Assembly (NCBI RefSeq): GCF_002812985.1
Contig: NZ_PGCP01000034.1
Coordinates: 1 to 64,000 of the forward strand
Source of the DNA: Aeromonas lusitana
GTDB taxonomy: Bacteria > Pseudomonadota > Gammaproteobacteria > Enterobacterales > Aeromonadaceae
Direction of reading: 5' to 3'
DNA length: 64,000 bases
Shown here piece after piece: positions 1 to 9,106 of this stretch. Position numbers and translations under genes: made by a program. The notes beneath the pieces were generated by a model. It did not search any database and was not told the origin of the DNA. It saw nothing but the letters and a program-made list of their open reading frames with translations. The first letter of the stretch is position 1, and each line of letters starts with the position of its first letter.

Positions 1-19
1 AGATGTGTATAAGAGACAG
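1..19. other. Tn5/Nextera mosaic-end adapter (artefact)
   Basis: The first 19 bases are AGATGTGTATAAGAGACAG, identical to the Tn5 transposase mosaic end used in Nextera libraries. Genomic sequence begins at about base 20. The adhesin reading frame runs straight into it, so this is an untrimmed adapter at a contig end and not a biological feature. Confidence 0.97.
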
Positions 20-764
20 GGGTAAAGGTATAAGTACCATCAGCATTGATGATGAGTGTACCGACTCCGCTGATGGTGCTCGCCGTTCCTGCAGGAACCC
101 CTAAGTTGTTGCCCCAGCTGTAGGAAACGATGGACGCATCGAAGGGACCATCCGGGTTGTCGCTGTTGGCCAGCAGATCACCGCTGATGGATTGATCTTC
201 CTGAGTGACGGCGAACTCATCCTGATCATCGAGCTGATTGTCTGGCAGGAGTTCATCCGCCTGCACGTTGTTCTGCGCCGTCAAGGCGTCGTGATCGGTA
301 TCGAAACCGGCGGTGGCAATGGTGGCATCACCGATACGATCGATGACGACAAAACCCCCATTACCACTGGCGCCAGCGACGCCACCGATCCCGCCGCCGC
401 CACCACCTGCGGCAGGCGCCCCACCGGCAGCCGAGGCTTTAAAGTCCTTGGTCGGGTCGACCCCTTCCATTATGGATTTTTGCAAGGCCGCGATTTCCGG
501 CGGGAGGTTGCTGTTCTCGGCAGATGAGGAGGGGTCTCCCTGAGCAGGTGCATCGGGGGCGGCGGGGGCATCCGGTGCCACAGCCGGATTGTCATCGTAG
601 GGCGCCAACATCAACTTGGCATCATCGGCGATCTCGAGTTTGGCCCCTGGTTGCAATACCTCTCCCGGCTGGAGAGCTCGGCTGCTGCCATCGGCCAGCA
701 GGATCTGAACATTACCTTCAACAGAAGAGACGACGACTGTCTTGTCGATGATTTGGGTACGCAT
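20..764 (-). CDS. LapA-type giant adhesin, N-terminal part only (retention module)
   Basis: This is the first ~248 residues of a large type I-secreted surface adhesin; the rest is cut off by the adapter at the contig end. The N-terminus (MRTQIIDKTVVVSS...) is a retention-module domain with a short beta-rich start followed by an Asp/Pro/Ala linker. A glycine-rich stretch follows, with a di-alanine at about residues 112-113 (context ASAAGG). LapG proteases cut LapA-type adhesins at such a di-alanine about 110 residues in. After residue ~180 a bacterial Ig-like or cadherin-like repeat seems to begin (ISGDLLANSDNPDG, then INADGTYTFTP). Two ATGs are possible, at 770 and 764. The GGAG at 773-776 lies too close to the first and 8 bases from the second, so 764 is preferred. 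It lies just downstream of lapD, beyond a terminator, which suggests its own promoter in 771-960. The family is clear; the full length and repeat content cannot be seen. Confidence 0.85.
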
Positions 765-990
765 ATCCATTGCTCCAGGGTGACAAATTTCGATGCATAC
801 ACCTTAGATGGGACTTCATCGCGCTTCCGTTGCAAAAATGTACAGCTTTGAATCTGTTCAGCTCCATCCGATGCAGCAAATCGAATAGTGATTTTTTACA
901 TAAATAAATCAATAAATTAACAACATCACTTTCGGCCATGGGGCGTGAACGCCGTCAAAAATAACCACACTTATTCTAAACAGGTATAAA

Positions 991-1014
991 AAAGGGCCCA
1001 CATTTGGGCCCTTT
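991..1014 (-). terminator. Rho-independent terminator after lapD
   Basis: A GGGCCC-based inverted repeat with a short loop is followed on the minus strand by six T residues. It lies just past the lapD stop codon and separates the lap export/regulation genes from the adhesin gene. The A-run on the other side could make it weakly bidirectional. Confidence 0.8.
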
Positions 1015-1031
1015 TGGTACGAAGACTCTGG

Positions 1032-2957
1032 TCACGCCAGCGGGAATGCCGGATGGACGAAGCCTTGATAGCCATCGATGTGCAGCTTGGCCAGCACCTC
1101 GACCTGCTGCTCGTCTTCCACCCGGGTGGCAATGGTGGTGACCCCCGCGTTGTGCGCCGCACGGCACACCGCCGCCAGGAAGGAGGTATCGGCGCCAGGC
1201 TCCATGACCTGGCTGGTATAGCCGTGATCCACCTTGACATAGGCAGGTGCCAGCTCTTCCAGATAACCGAGCGACTGGAAATGCCGACCGTAGTGATCGA
1301 CCCCCCACTGGAACCCATGCTCGCGCAGCGCGCTCACCAAGGTAGTAACCTGCTCCCTGTGCTTCATGATGGCCCCCTCGGGGATCTCGAACACCAGCCT
1401 CTCTTTGAGCTCGGCATTCGAGGTCAGATAACCCTTCAACCAGGTCAGGAACTCATCGGAACAGAGCGAGCCCGCCGTGATGTTGACGGCCAATACCAGC
1501 TCGGGCTGCTGCCTGAGCAAGGGACCGCATGCTTCCAGCACCGCCTGATCGAACTCGGAGCCCATCTTGAACTGTTCGATGGCCGGCAGGAACTGACCCG
1601 CAAAGTAGTCGGTGCCATCTCGCGAGATAGAGGCAAACAGCTCGGCGTGCAGGCGCGTCCCGTTGTCGAAACGGCAGGCTGGTTGCGCCTTGAAGCGCCA
1701 CAGGTTGCGGCTGATCGCATCTTGCACCAGATCGCGCCAGGCCAGGCGCCCCATCAGCCCCTGATCCGTGCCTCCTTCCATTACGACGGCGCCACGGCGC
1801 TCGTTGCGCGCCTTGCCCAAGGCATTATCGGCCTTGGTCAGCAGGGTCGAGAGATCGTCGCTGCCATCGCGCCCCGCGATACCGACAACGGAGAGTGCGC
1901 GGCCCTCACCCATGGGGTTGACCACCAGATCGGCGATGCGGCTGTTGATGAGCTCAGCCAGCTCCTTGAGCTGAGCGAGATCGTCGGTCGGGCAGAGCAA
2001 GGCATATTCGGTCGCCGAGATCCGGGCCAGTGCGGCCCCATCCCAGCCGTTGAGCAGCTCTTTCAGCACCTGGGCGATGGACTTGACCATGTTGTCCCGC
2101 GCGGCAAAGCCCTCTTCACGATAGAGATCGTCCAGCATGTCGACGGCCACCAGCATGACACCACCCTGACCGGCTTCGGCAATCCAGGCATTGACCTGAC
2201 CGACGAAGTAAGAGCGGTTGCCCAGCCCGGAGACGGCATCCACATAGACACGGGCACGCAGGTTCTCCGCCTCGTCGGCCTGCTCCTTGAACTGCACCGC
2301 CAGCTTGCTGGAGAGAATGTTGATCGCCTGCACCACCTGCTTCAGCTCACGGGTCTTGGGTTCCGGGATGGCGTGGCCGAAATGATGCAACTCTATCTCG
2401 ACGGCCTGGTCGCAAATGAGTCTGAGCGGTTTGAGCAGATAACTCAGGGCGCGCATCAGCAATATGGTGGTGAGCAGGAAGCCAATCAAAAACCAGCTCG
2501 CCAGCTTGCTCATCCCTTCCCACAGTTCGTAATAGGCCTGGCCAGAGTGGCCCACGACCTTGAGCTTACCCAGTTGCAACCAGCCCGAGGTCAGAATGGA
2601 TTCGTTGGATACCTCAGGGAACAGGCCCAGCCCGATAAACCACTGGGGCACACCATCAATATGGCGGGTATTCTCGAGCTCGATCACGTCCTTGGAGGCC
2701 AGCAGGTCCAGACGCACCAGCTGGTAGTAACCGCCGTCAAACACCGCCTTGATGACTGACTCGGCGCTCACCTTGTCACCGTTCTCCAGATAGGGCGTCA
2801 GGGCCAGACCCAGCGAGGTGGCGGTGTTGATGACGGTGGTTTCCTGCTGCTGTGCCAGATAGTTGCGAGTCGAATTGAACTGCACCCAGTAGGTGGCGGC
2901 AAACAGCAACCCGAACAGTAACAGCATGGTTGCCAATAATTGTCTGTAGAGCGTCAT
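1032..2957 (-). CDS. lapD: LapD-like c-di-GMP receptor (degenerate GGDEF-EAL)
   Basis: Inner-membrane receptor that senses cytoplasmic c-di-GMP and, when bound, sequesters the protease LapG so that the adhesin stays on the cell surface. It has 641 residues: TM1 at about 5-25, a periplasmic LapD/MoxY-type domain to about 150, TM2 at about 153-173, a HAMP segment, a GGDEF-like domain (about 235-390) and an EAL-like domain (about 400-641). Both catalytic signatures are lost. The GGDEF position reads SATEY, the EAL motif reads AEL, and the later EAL metal motif reads VDHYG. It should therefore bind rather than make or hydrolyse c-di-GMP. lapG ends 3 bases upstream of its start, so the two are almost certainly co-transcribed. 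Confidence is high from domain order, degenerate motifs and context. Confidence 0.93.
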   Translation of the reverse strand: MTLYRQLLATMLLLFGLLFAATYWVQFNSTRNYLAQQQETTVINTATSLGLALTPYLENGDKVSAESVIKAVFDGGYYQLVRLDLLASKDVIELENTRHIDGVPQWFIGLGLFPEVSNESILTSGWLQLGKLKVVGHSGQAYYELWEGMSKLASWFLIGFLLTTILLMRALSYLLKPLRLICDQAVEIELHHFGHAIPEPKTRELKQVVQAINILSSKLAVQFKEQADEAENLRARVYVDAVSGLGNRSYFVGQVNAWIAEAGQGGVMLVAVDMLDDLYREEGFAARDNMVKSIAQVLKELLNGWDGAALARISATEYALLCPTDDLAQLKELAELINSRIADLVVNPMGEGRALSVVGIAGRDGSDDLSTLLTKADNALGKARNERRGAVVMEGGTDQGLMGRLAWRDLVQDAISRNLWRFKAQPACRFDNGTRLHAELFASISRDGTDYFAGQFLPAIEQFKMGSEFDQAVLEACGPLLRQQPELVLAVNITAGSLCSDEFLTWLKGYLTSNAELKERLVFEIPEGAIMKHREQVTTLVSALREHGFQWGVDHYGRHFQSLGYLEELAPAYVKVDHGYTSQVMEPGADTSFLAAVCRAAHNAGVTTIATRVEDEQQVEVLAKLHIDGYQGFVHPAFPLA

Positions 2958-2960
2958 AGG

Positions 2961-3725
2961 TTAATCATCCAAATTCACCACAGGCCGAGCCAATCGCCCA
3001 GAAGTCATGCGATTGCGTAAATCATTCCATAATCCCAAGCGTGACGACTGTCCGGTAAGCTCACCTTGACCACGCGCCTTCATCAACCACAAGTGACTAC
3101 CGTTAAAGCTGTAAATTGGCATCAAATCTGCCCGCTGACTGGCGGGACGGATGGCGCCGACAAGATTGTCCAAAATCAGGGGCACTGACGCGGGCGTCTC
3201 ATAGTAGGCAACGACCATATGAAACTGGTTGTAATCCAGTGCCTTGACATAGACCATTCGCATTTTTTCATCCGGGATGCCAAGCTCCAGCAACGTAAAA
3301 TACTTGGAAATGCTGAAGTCTTCACAATCGCCACCGGCTGCCCCCAAAAATTCCAGCGGGGTCGCCCAGTAATCCTTCTTGTGCCACAACTTGATGTCAT
3401 CGATGAAACGCATCTGGTTGAAGAACTGATTCACCTTCTCCAACTTCTGCCGATCCGTGAGACCCGCATCGCGGCTCTGCATGGCAAGCGTGCGCCAACT
3501 GGTCACCCGTTTGCCCGCTCGCGCGCCATAGGTTTCTTCTGCTCTTTTGACCAGTTTGAGATCCTCGGAGGAGAGCGGCTGGCTGGCATTGAGCAATAAG
3601 GGGAGTGACAGCAGGCACAGCCACAGCAAGGGGCGTAGCCGACGCAGCGACAGGCATCCTCTTTGCCGGGCCATACCGTCATTGCCTGCCTTGCACCACG
3701 ACGTCACATGTTTCCCCTGTGGCAT
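2961..3725 (-). CDS. lapG: LapG-like periplasmic cysteine protease (BTLCP, DUF920)
   Basis: Transglutaminase-like cysteine protease that releases the LapA-type adhesin by cutting its N-terminal retention module. The catalytic triad is visible as Cys134 (GGDCEDFS), His169 (FHMVVAYY) and Asp186 (LILDNL), in the order and spacing of the family; E135-D136 next to the Cys match the calcium-binding region of LapG. A signal peptide (LLWLCLLSLPLLLNAS) begins about residue 33 in this frame. Translation may really start at the internal ATG at 3674 (MARQRGCLS), which would give a normal signal-peptide n-region; neither start has a strong Shine-Dalgarno. It sits between the TolC-like gene and lapD on the same strand. 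Confidence 0.92.
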   Translation of the reverse strand: MPQGKHVTSWCKAGNDGMARQRGCLSLRRLRPLLWLCLLSLPLLLNASQPLSSEDLKLVKRAEETYGARAGKRVTSWRTLAMQSRDAGLTDRQKLEKVNQFFNQMRFIDDIKLWHKKDYWATPLEFLGAAGGDCEDFSISKYFTLLELGIPDEKMRMVYVKALDYNQFHMVVAYYETPASVPLILDNLVGAIRPASQRADLMPIYSFNGSHLWLMKARGQGELTGQSSRLGLWNDLRNRMTSGRLARPVVNLDD

Positions 3726-3769
3726 TTCATCGCAATCTTCACGTAAAAGGTTGAAGTATAAAAGAATGA

Positions 3770-3785
3770 CTGCAGCAAGCTGCAG
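3770..3785 (-). terminator. Probable terminator after the TolC-like gene
   Basis: A perfect 7-bp inverted repeat (CTGCAGC/GCTGCAG, 2-base loop) is followed on the minus strand by a T-rich stretch. It lies between the TolC-like gene and lapG, so it may only reduce readthrough into lapGD. Confidence 0.5.
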
Positions 3786-3823
3786 CCATTTCTATTGCCG
3801 ATATCACGTCGATGCGATGATCA

Positions 3824-5155
3824 TCAGTTGTTGTTGGCCTGCCACTCGGCCGGCGCCTGCACGTTCATGGCATTGAGCAAACCACCGGTCGCATTGAGGA
3901 TCCGGTAATCCGCCAGCAGGGAGTCGTACTCGGCCGTGATGTAGCTGCGGCGTGCTTCAAACAGTTCGTTCTCCGTGTTCAAGACGTCCAGCAAGGTCCG
4001 TTGACCCAGGCCGAATTGCTTCTTGTACGCCTGAACGGTGTCGTAGCTGGCGTCCACGTGCTCTTTGAGGAACACTTTCTGCTTGGCCAGCGACTCCTTG
4101 GCGTTCCAGGCGAGGCGAGTGCCCTCTTCCACCTGCCGGAAGGCATTCAAATGAATGTCTTTTGCCTGGGAATAGAGCGCAGAGGTTGCCTTGCTTTCGG
4201 CCAGATCGGAACCACCACGGAACAGGTTGTAACGCATCCGGACCATGGCGGTCAGGTCATCGTTACGGCCCTTGACCGCGTCGATGTCATCGTTCCAGTT
4301 CTGATCCACTTCAAAGGCCACATTCGGGTAGAAACCGGACTTGGAGCCTTCATGCTGGTACTTGGCCTCTTCGATATCTTGCAAAGAGGAGAGCAGGGTC
4401 GGGTGCACCTCGGTGGCCGTCTTCAGCGCATCTTCCAGGGTGGCCGGGATCAGCTGGCTGTTCGGAGTCGGTTGCACCAGGTCTTTCGGCACTTCGTTCA
4501 CGACCCGGATGAACTCACTCTCGGCATCGCGATAGTTGTTCTCGGCCGCCGCCTGGTTGGAGTAGGCGCGTGCCACACGACCATCGATCTGGGTCTGGTC
4601 GGCGGTAGAGCCGAGACCCGAATCTGTCCGTTTCTGGATGTCGCTGCGGATCTGCTCGTGGGTTTCCAGGTTCTGCTTGGACAGCTCCAGGATCTCCTGC
4701 TGACGCAGCATGTTGAGGTACACCTCGGCTACCCGCAGCGCCGTGTTGTCCGCTTCCGAGATCATGGCCAGGCGCTGGGCCTCGGCGGCGGCATCGGTCC
4801 GGGCCACGTTGCTGCTGACATCGAAGCCATCAAACAGCATCTGGCGCAGGCTGATCCCGGCCTCTTTACGGGTCATGGAGTCATCGATCGTCTGCGAGTT
4901 GTTGCCCGCGGCGCGGGTCGAGGGGCTGTCGGTCTTTTCATAGCCAACGCCACCACGCAGATCGATAGTGGGATAGTAACCACCCTTGGCTCCATCATGC
5001 TGATACAGGCGTGCCTGATAGAGGTCAAAAGCTTCCTTGATTTTGGGATGGGTCGCCAGTGACTGCGCCACTGACTGCTCCAGCGTTTGGGCCTGGCCAA
5101 GGCCAGGGAACAGCACTGCGCCACTGACCAGCATGGCAACAATCGTCTTCTTCAT
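3824..5155 (-). CDS. lapE: TolC-family outer-membrane channel of the Lap exporter (LapE-like)
   Basis: Outer-membrane efflux channel expected to pair with the adjacent LapB/LapC to export the giant adhesin. It is 443 residues from the chosen start and has two repeated outer-membrane-efflux domains (about 30-220 and 230-425) with long helical segments. The signal peptide is MKKTIVAMLVSGAVLFPG..., with a cleavage motif at GQAQ. The ATG at 5155 is preferred because GGAG lies 5 bases upstream; an in-frame start at 5170 has no such site. lapC lies 36 bases upstream on the same strand, giving the order lapB-lapC-lapE-lapG-lapD. The lapE name rests on context, since TolC-family proteins are hard to subclassify from sequence alone. 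Confidence 0.88.
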   Translation of the reverse strand: MKKTIVAMLVSGAVLFPGLGQAQTLEQSVAQSLATHPKIKEAFDLYQARLYQHDGAKGGYYPTIDLRGGVGYEKTDSPSTRAAGNNSQTIDDSMTRKEAGISLRQMLFDGFDVSSNVARTDAAAEAQRLAMISEADNTALRVAEVYLNMLRQQEILELSKQNLETHEQIRSDIQKRTDSGLGSTADQTQIDGRVARAYSNQAAAENNYRDAESEFIRVVNEVPKDLVQPTPNSQLIPATLEDALKTATEVHPTLLSSLQDIEEAKYQHEGSKSGFYPNVAFEVDQNWNDDIDAVKGRNDDLTAMVRMRYNLFRGGSDLAESKATSALYSQAKDIHLNAFRQVEEGTRLAWNAKESLAKQKVFLKEHVDASYDTVQAYKKQFGLGQRTLLDVLNTENELFEARRSYITAEYDSLLADYRILNATGGLLNAMNVQAPAEWQANNN

Positions 5156-5191
5156 GTTATCTCCAGTCATGTTGTTATTAGATTGTTGGCT

Positions 5192-6607
5192 TTATCGTTC
5201 TCTCAGTGCCGACTGCTTAGCCCGCAAGATCGGCTTTAGCAAGTAGTCTAGGACACTTTTTTTACCAGTAATGATATCTGCACTGGCTAACATACCGGGG
5301 ATGATGGGAAGTGCGTTAAGCTCATCGCCCAGGTAACTCTTCTCGGTTCGCACCCGTACCAGGTAGAAGGAGTTCCCCTTCTCGTCCTGGATCGAGTCAG
5401 CGCTTATCTGTTCGACCTTGCCATGTAAGCCTCCATAAATGGTGAAGTCATAAGCCGTTATCTTGACCACGGCTTCGAGCCCCGGTCGCAGGAAGGCGAT
5501 ATCCTTGGGTGATACCTGGGTCTCCACCAGCAAGGTATCCTCCAGCGGCACTATCTCCATCAGATCCATGCCCGGCTGCACGACGCCGCCCAGGGTATTG
5601 ATCTTGAGCTTCTTGATGGTGCCCTTGAGCGGCGCGATGACGCTGGTCCGATCGACCCTGTCCCGCAGGCCTATCTGCCCCTCGGAGAGCTGACCCAGTT
5701 TACCCTGCCGCTCGTTGAGCTCGGTCTGGGAGTCGGCGCGGAACTTCAGGGCGATATCGTTGCGCTTGGAGATGGTCTCCCGCAGCACTGAGTTGAGCTT
5801 GGGGATGAGCAGGCGATTCGCCTCCAGCTCCCCTTGCATCTCATTGACCTGACGTTCCAGCTTGATGAGCTCCACCTGAGGCACTATACCCTCTTTCGCC
5901 AAGGGGCGGCTGATATTCAGCTCCTGGCGCGCCAGATCGACGCTGCGGCCCACAGTCCGGATCTTGGCATTGAGCTCGATGGTTTCCTGCTCTTTCTGCT
6001 CGATCTGCTGGCCCAGGATATAGAGCTGGTTGCTCAGGTTATTGAGGCGATCGTTTTGAACCGACTTTTCCCGCGTCGCGTACTCGGCGAACACGTTCTC
6101 GTAACCTTCCGGGAAGTCGATGGGCTGCTTGTCGATGACCACCTGCTCACGCCAGCCAAGATTGGGCTCATTCTTGACCACCACGCTCTTGATCTCGGCG
6201 CGCAAGCGGGCGATATCGCCTTTGAGGGTCACCAGCTCCTGCTCACGCTCCCGGAAATCCGATTTGAAGCGGGTATCATCGATGCGCAGCAGAGGCTGAC
6301 CCTTCTCGACGATATCCCCCTCCTTGACGAAGATCTCCTTGACGATCCCCCCTTCCAGGTTCTGGATCACCTGTAGTTGGCGCGATGGTATCACCTTGCC
6401 CTGCCCCACAGTCACCTCATCGAGTTTCGCCCAAGCGGCCCAGATGATGGCGCTCATGAAAAACAGGAAACAGGCCCACAGCAGTACCCTGGCGCGGGTC
6501 GGCGTCGTCAGCAGCACCGCGGCGGCGCCATCATCCACATACTCAAGATGCTCAGAAGAGGGCAGGACAGTATCTGGAGCCTTTTTCTTGAACCAGTTGT
6601 TAGCCAT
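5192..6607 (-). CDS. lapC: HlyD-family type I secretion adaptor (LapC-like)
   Basis: Periplasmic membrane-fusion protein that joins the inner-membrane ABC exporter to the TolC-like channel. It has 471 residues: a cytoplasmic tail of about 40 residues, one TM helix at about 43-62 (LLWACFLFFMSAIIWAAW), a lipoyl/barrel-sandwich half (GGIVKEIFVKEGD), a long alpha-helical hairpin at about 130-300, the second lipoyl half (VIAPLKGTIKKL), and a C-terminal beta-barrel region. The length matches HlyD/LapC adaptors. Its start overlaps the 3' end of lapB by 8 bases, which suggests translational coupling. Confidence 0.93.
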   Translation of the reverse strand: MANNWFKKKAPDTVLPSSEHLEYVDDGAAAVLLTTPTRARVLLWACFLFFMSAIIWAAWAKLDEVTVGQGKVIPSRQLQVIQNLEGGIVKEIFVKEGDIVEKGQPLLRIDDTRFKSDFREREQELVTLKGDIARLRAEIKSVVVKNEPNLGWREQVVIDKQPIDFPEGYENVFAEYATREKSVQNDRLNNLSNQLYILGQQIEQKEQETIELNAKIRTVGRSVDLARQELNISRPLAKEGIVPQVELIKLERQVNEMQGELEANRLLIPKLNSVLRETISKRNDIALKFRADSQTELNERQGKLGQLSEGQIGLRDRVDRTSVIAPLKGTIKKLKINTLGGVVQPGMDLMEIVPLEDTLLVETQVSPKDIAFLRPGLEAVVKITAYDFTIYGGLHGKVEQISADSIQDEKGNSFYLVRVRTEKSYLGDELNALPIIPGMLASADIITGKKSVLDYLLKPILRAKQSALRER

Positions 6608-8744
6608 GAGCCGTCTCCTGCACCCGCACCTTGCCTTCCTTCAATTGCTGCAACACCACCTCTTTGGGCCCATCGGCCACTATCTGCCCCTGCTCCACGA
6701 CGATGACCCGGGAGGCCACATCCAGCATGGAGGTCTTGTGGGTGATCAGGATCAGGGTCGTCTCCGGTCCCAACCTGGCCAGTTCCTGCTTCACGTGCAT
6801 TTCAGACTGGTTGTCCATGTTGGAGGTTGGCTCGTCCATCACCAGGATGGGGGGATCGTTGAGTAGAGCTCGAGCCAGCAGTATGGCTTGGCGCTGACCG
6901 CCGGAGAGCTGACGGCCCCCCTCGCCAATCTGCCGATCCAGACCGTTGGGATCGCGGTTGGTAAAATTGGTCACCCCGGCGCGTTTGGCCGCCCGCAGGA
7001 CACGGTTGTCGTCCACCAGCGGGTTGCCCAGCATGATGTTGTCGCGCACCGAGCCAAAGAACAGGGTCACGTCCTGCGGCACACAGCCTATGTTGCGGCG
7101 AATGACGCTCGGCGGCAGTTGATCCAGCTCGAAACCATCGAGTCGCACCGATCCATCGGTTGGTCGGTAAAGCCCCATCAGCAGCTTCTCCAGCGTGGTC
7201 TTGCCCGCCCCGATCCGCCCTATGATGGCCACCTTCTCACCCGGCTCGATCCGCAGCGAGATGTTGTGCAGCGTGCTGCTCTCCATGTTTGGGTATTTGA
7301 AGGAGACGTTCTCGAACTCGATGCGCCCCTGGATGACGGGGTGATGGATATATTGCTTGCCCTCCTCCTGCTCACCCGGGGTCATCATGATCTTCTCGAG
7401 GATCTCGAGAGCTGACTTGGCCTGGTTATAGCGGGTGGAGAGCACGGACAGCTGCACCATGGGGGCGATGGCCCGGCTCGACAGCATGACGGCGGCGATC
7501 ATGCCGCCCATGGTCACCAGCCCTTCGGAGATCTGGTACACACCGACGATGACGAGACCCACAGTCACCACCTGCTGGATGTAGCTCGCAAGCGACGACA
7601 TGGAGTTGGTGATGCGACGGGTCTGCACGCCCCAAGTGGAGATGTGGGATACGGCCTGCTCCCAGCGGTGCTGGAACAGGCTCTCGGCACCGAAGATCTT
7701 GACGGTTTCAAGACCCGAAATGCTCTCGATGAGGTTCGCATTCTTCTGGGAGGCGAGACGGGAGCCCTCCTCGATGGATTGCTTGAGCGGCTCCTGGATA
7801 TAGAAGCTGTAGGCCACCAGGATCAACATGGCGACGATGGGCACCACCACCATGACACCGGCAAACAGCCAGATGATGAACAGGAAAAAGATGGCGAAGG
7901 GCAGATCAATGAGCGTGGAAACCGTGGCCGAGGTGAAGAACTCCCGCACCGATTCAAACTCTTGCAGATGCTTGGCGAAGGCCCCCGTCGAGGCGGGGCG
8001 GGACTCCATCTTCATCCCCATCACCTTGGCGAAGATCTTGGCCGAGAGCAGCACGTCCGATTTCTTGCCCGCGATATCGATAAAATAGCTGCGCAGCTGA
8101 CGCATCACGAAATCGAAGGTGAACACCACCATGGCACCCACCGCCAGCACCCAGAGGGAATCAAACGCCAGGTTGGGCACTATCTTGTCGTACACATTCA
8201 TGGTGAACAGTGGGCTGGCCACCGCGAACAGGTTGATGAGGATGGAGGCGATCAGCACGTCCCGGTAGATACCCCGGGATTCAAACAGCGTGCTCCAGAA
8301 CCAGTGACCGTCACGGGTCTCCAAGACCTTGGGGGAGCGCTCATCGAACTTGAACTGCTTCTTGACGAAGAAACAGCGGCCATTGTATTCATCGCCGAGC
8401 TGGGCCGTGCTGACCCATTGCGCCGCATCGCCCGCCTGGGGGAAGATCACCTTGCCCTGGCTCCTGTCCTCGTTCCATTCCAGCAGGATGCAGGCGCCGC
8501 CGTTGCGGGTTTGCAGTACACAAGGCAGCAGCAGGGAGGAGATCCCCTCGAGGGGCTGGATCACCTCACGGGCCGAGAGGCCGCCCCGCTCGGCGGCGCG
8601 GCTAAACAGCGCCGTGCTCAGACGGCCGGACACCAGCGGCAAGCCGGTGGTCAGGGCATCCTGGCTGTTGGGCACACCATAAAAGCGGGTCAAGAAGACC
8701 AGGCATTCCAGTAGCTCATCAATACGGCTTGTTTCTGCTTGCAT
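6600..8744 (-). CDS. lapB: Type I secretion ABC transporter, LapB-like
   Basis: Inner-membrane ABC exporter that drives secretion of the giant adhesin. It has 714 residues: an N-terminal C39-like domain (about 1-135) without the catalytic Cys, so it binds rather than cleaves substrate; a six-helix membrane domain (about 160-440); and an ATPase domain. Walker A is GRIGAGKTT at about 509, the signature LSGGQRQ at about 613, Walker B runs into DEPTSNMD, and the H-loop is ITHKTS. The Walker A Ala and Thr replace the more common Ser-Gly-Lys-Ser wording of this family but should still bind ATP. First gene of the lapB-C-E-G-D cluster; the 362-base gap upstream should hold the promoter. Confidence 0.93.
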   Translation of the reverse strand: MQAETSRIDELLECLVFLTRFYGVPNSQDALTTGLPLVSGRLSTALFSRAAERGGLSAREVIQPLEGISSLLLPCVLQTRNGGACILLEWNEDRSQGKVIFPQAGDAAQWVSTAQLGDEYNGRCFFVKKQFKFDERSPKVLETRDGHWFWSTLFESRGIYRDVLIASILINLFAVASPLFTMNVYDKIVPNLAFDSLWVLAVGAMVVFTFDFVMRQLRSYFIDIAGKKSDVLLSAKIFAKVMGMKMESRPASTGAFAKHLQEFESVREFFTSATVSTLIDLPFAIFFLFIIWLFAGVMVVVPIVAMLILVAYSFYIQEPLKQSIEEGSRLASQKNANLIESISGLETVKIFGAESLFQHRWEQAVSHISTWGVQTRRITNSMSSLASYIQQVVTVGLVIVGVYQISEGLVTMGGMIAAVMLSSRAIAPMVQLSVLSTRYNQAKSALEILEKIMMTPGEQEEGKQYIHHPVIQGRIEFENVSFKYPNMESSTLHNISLRIEPGEKVAIIGRIGAGKTTLEKLLMGLYRPTDGSVRLDGFELDQLPPSVIRRNIGCVPQDVTLFFGSVRDNIMLGNPLVDDNRVLRAAKRAGVTNFTNRDPNGLDRQIGEGGRQLSGGQRQAILLARALLNDPPILVMDEPTSNMDNQSEMHVKQELARLGPETTLILITHKTSMLDVASRVIVVEQGQIVADGPKEVVLQQLKEGKVRVQETAHG

Positions 8745-9106
8745 AGCATCCTGTCAAAACATGGTTCTGATGGTTGTCGCGGGGAAATATCGCCACCCGA
8801 AGTGACGGGGATCATGAGAATAACAGCGCACCGATCCCGATACCGAAAGCCGACAACCTAATTAGCGCACGGGGAGATGACATCACTGCCATCACCAGAC
8901 CTAAACATCATCCAGCCGAAAAGCGGGTCCTTGCCTGGCGCCTGATAACAGGCACCGGCGCCAGAGTCTTCGACTCGATTCATTATTATTACAAGCTTAT
9001 TGATAACAATATCTTTTTCAAGCCGACCATCTTATCAAGGCGACTTGAATGAAACTATACTGCAAAGACTGAATTTCATCTAATAACCCACTGTTTTTTG
9101 ATGAAA
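8745..9106. other. Intergenic region upstream of lapB
   Basis: A gap of 362 bases with no credible gene. It is AT-rich at 8980-9110, where minus-strand TTGTTA and TAATAA/AATAAT boxes (about 8985-9012) are a possible lapB promoter. No operator could be assigned with confidence. The right end lies just past the yhcC stop, and no clear terminator hairpin is seen there. Confidence 0.4.

Noticed and set aside
1032..2957. Active diguanylate cyclase or phosphodiesterase activity of LapD
   Set aside because: Both GGDEF and EAL signatures are lost, fitting a receptor rather than an enzyme.
7644..8714. 356-residue plus-strand frame opposite lapB
   Set aside because: Mirror frame; the lapB motifs (Walker A, signature, Walker B) define the true strand.
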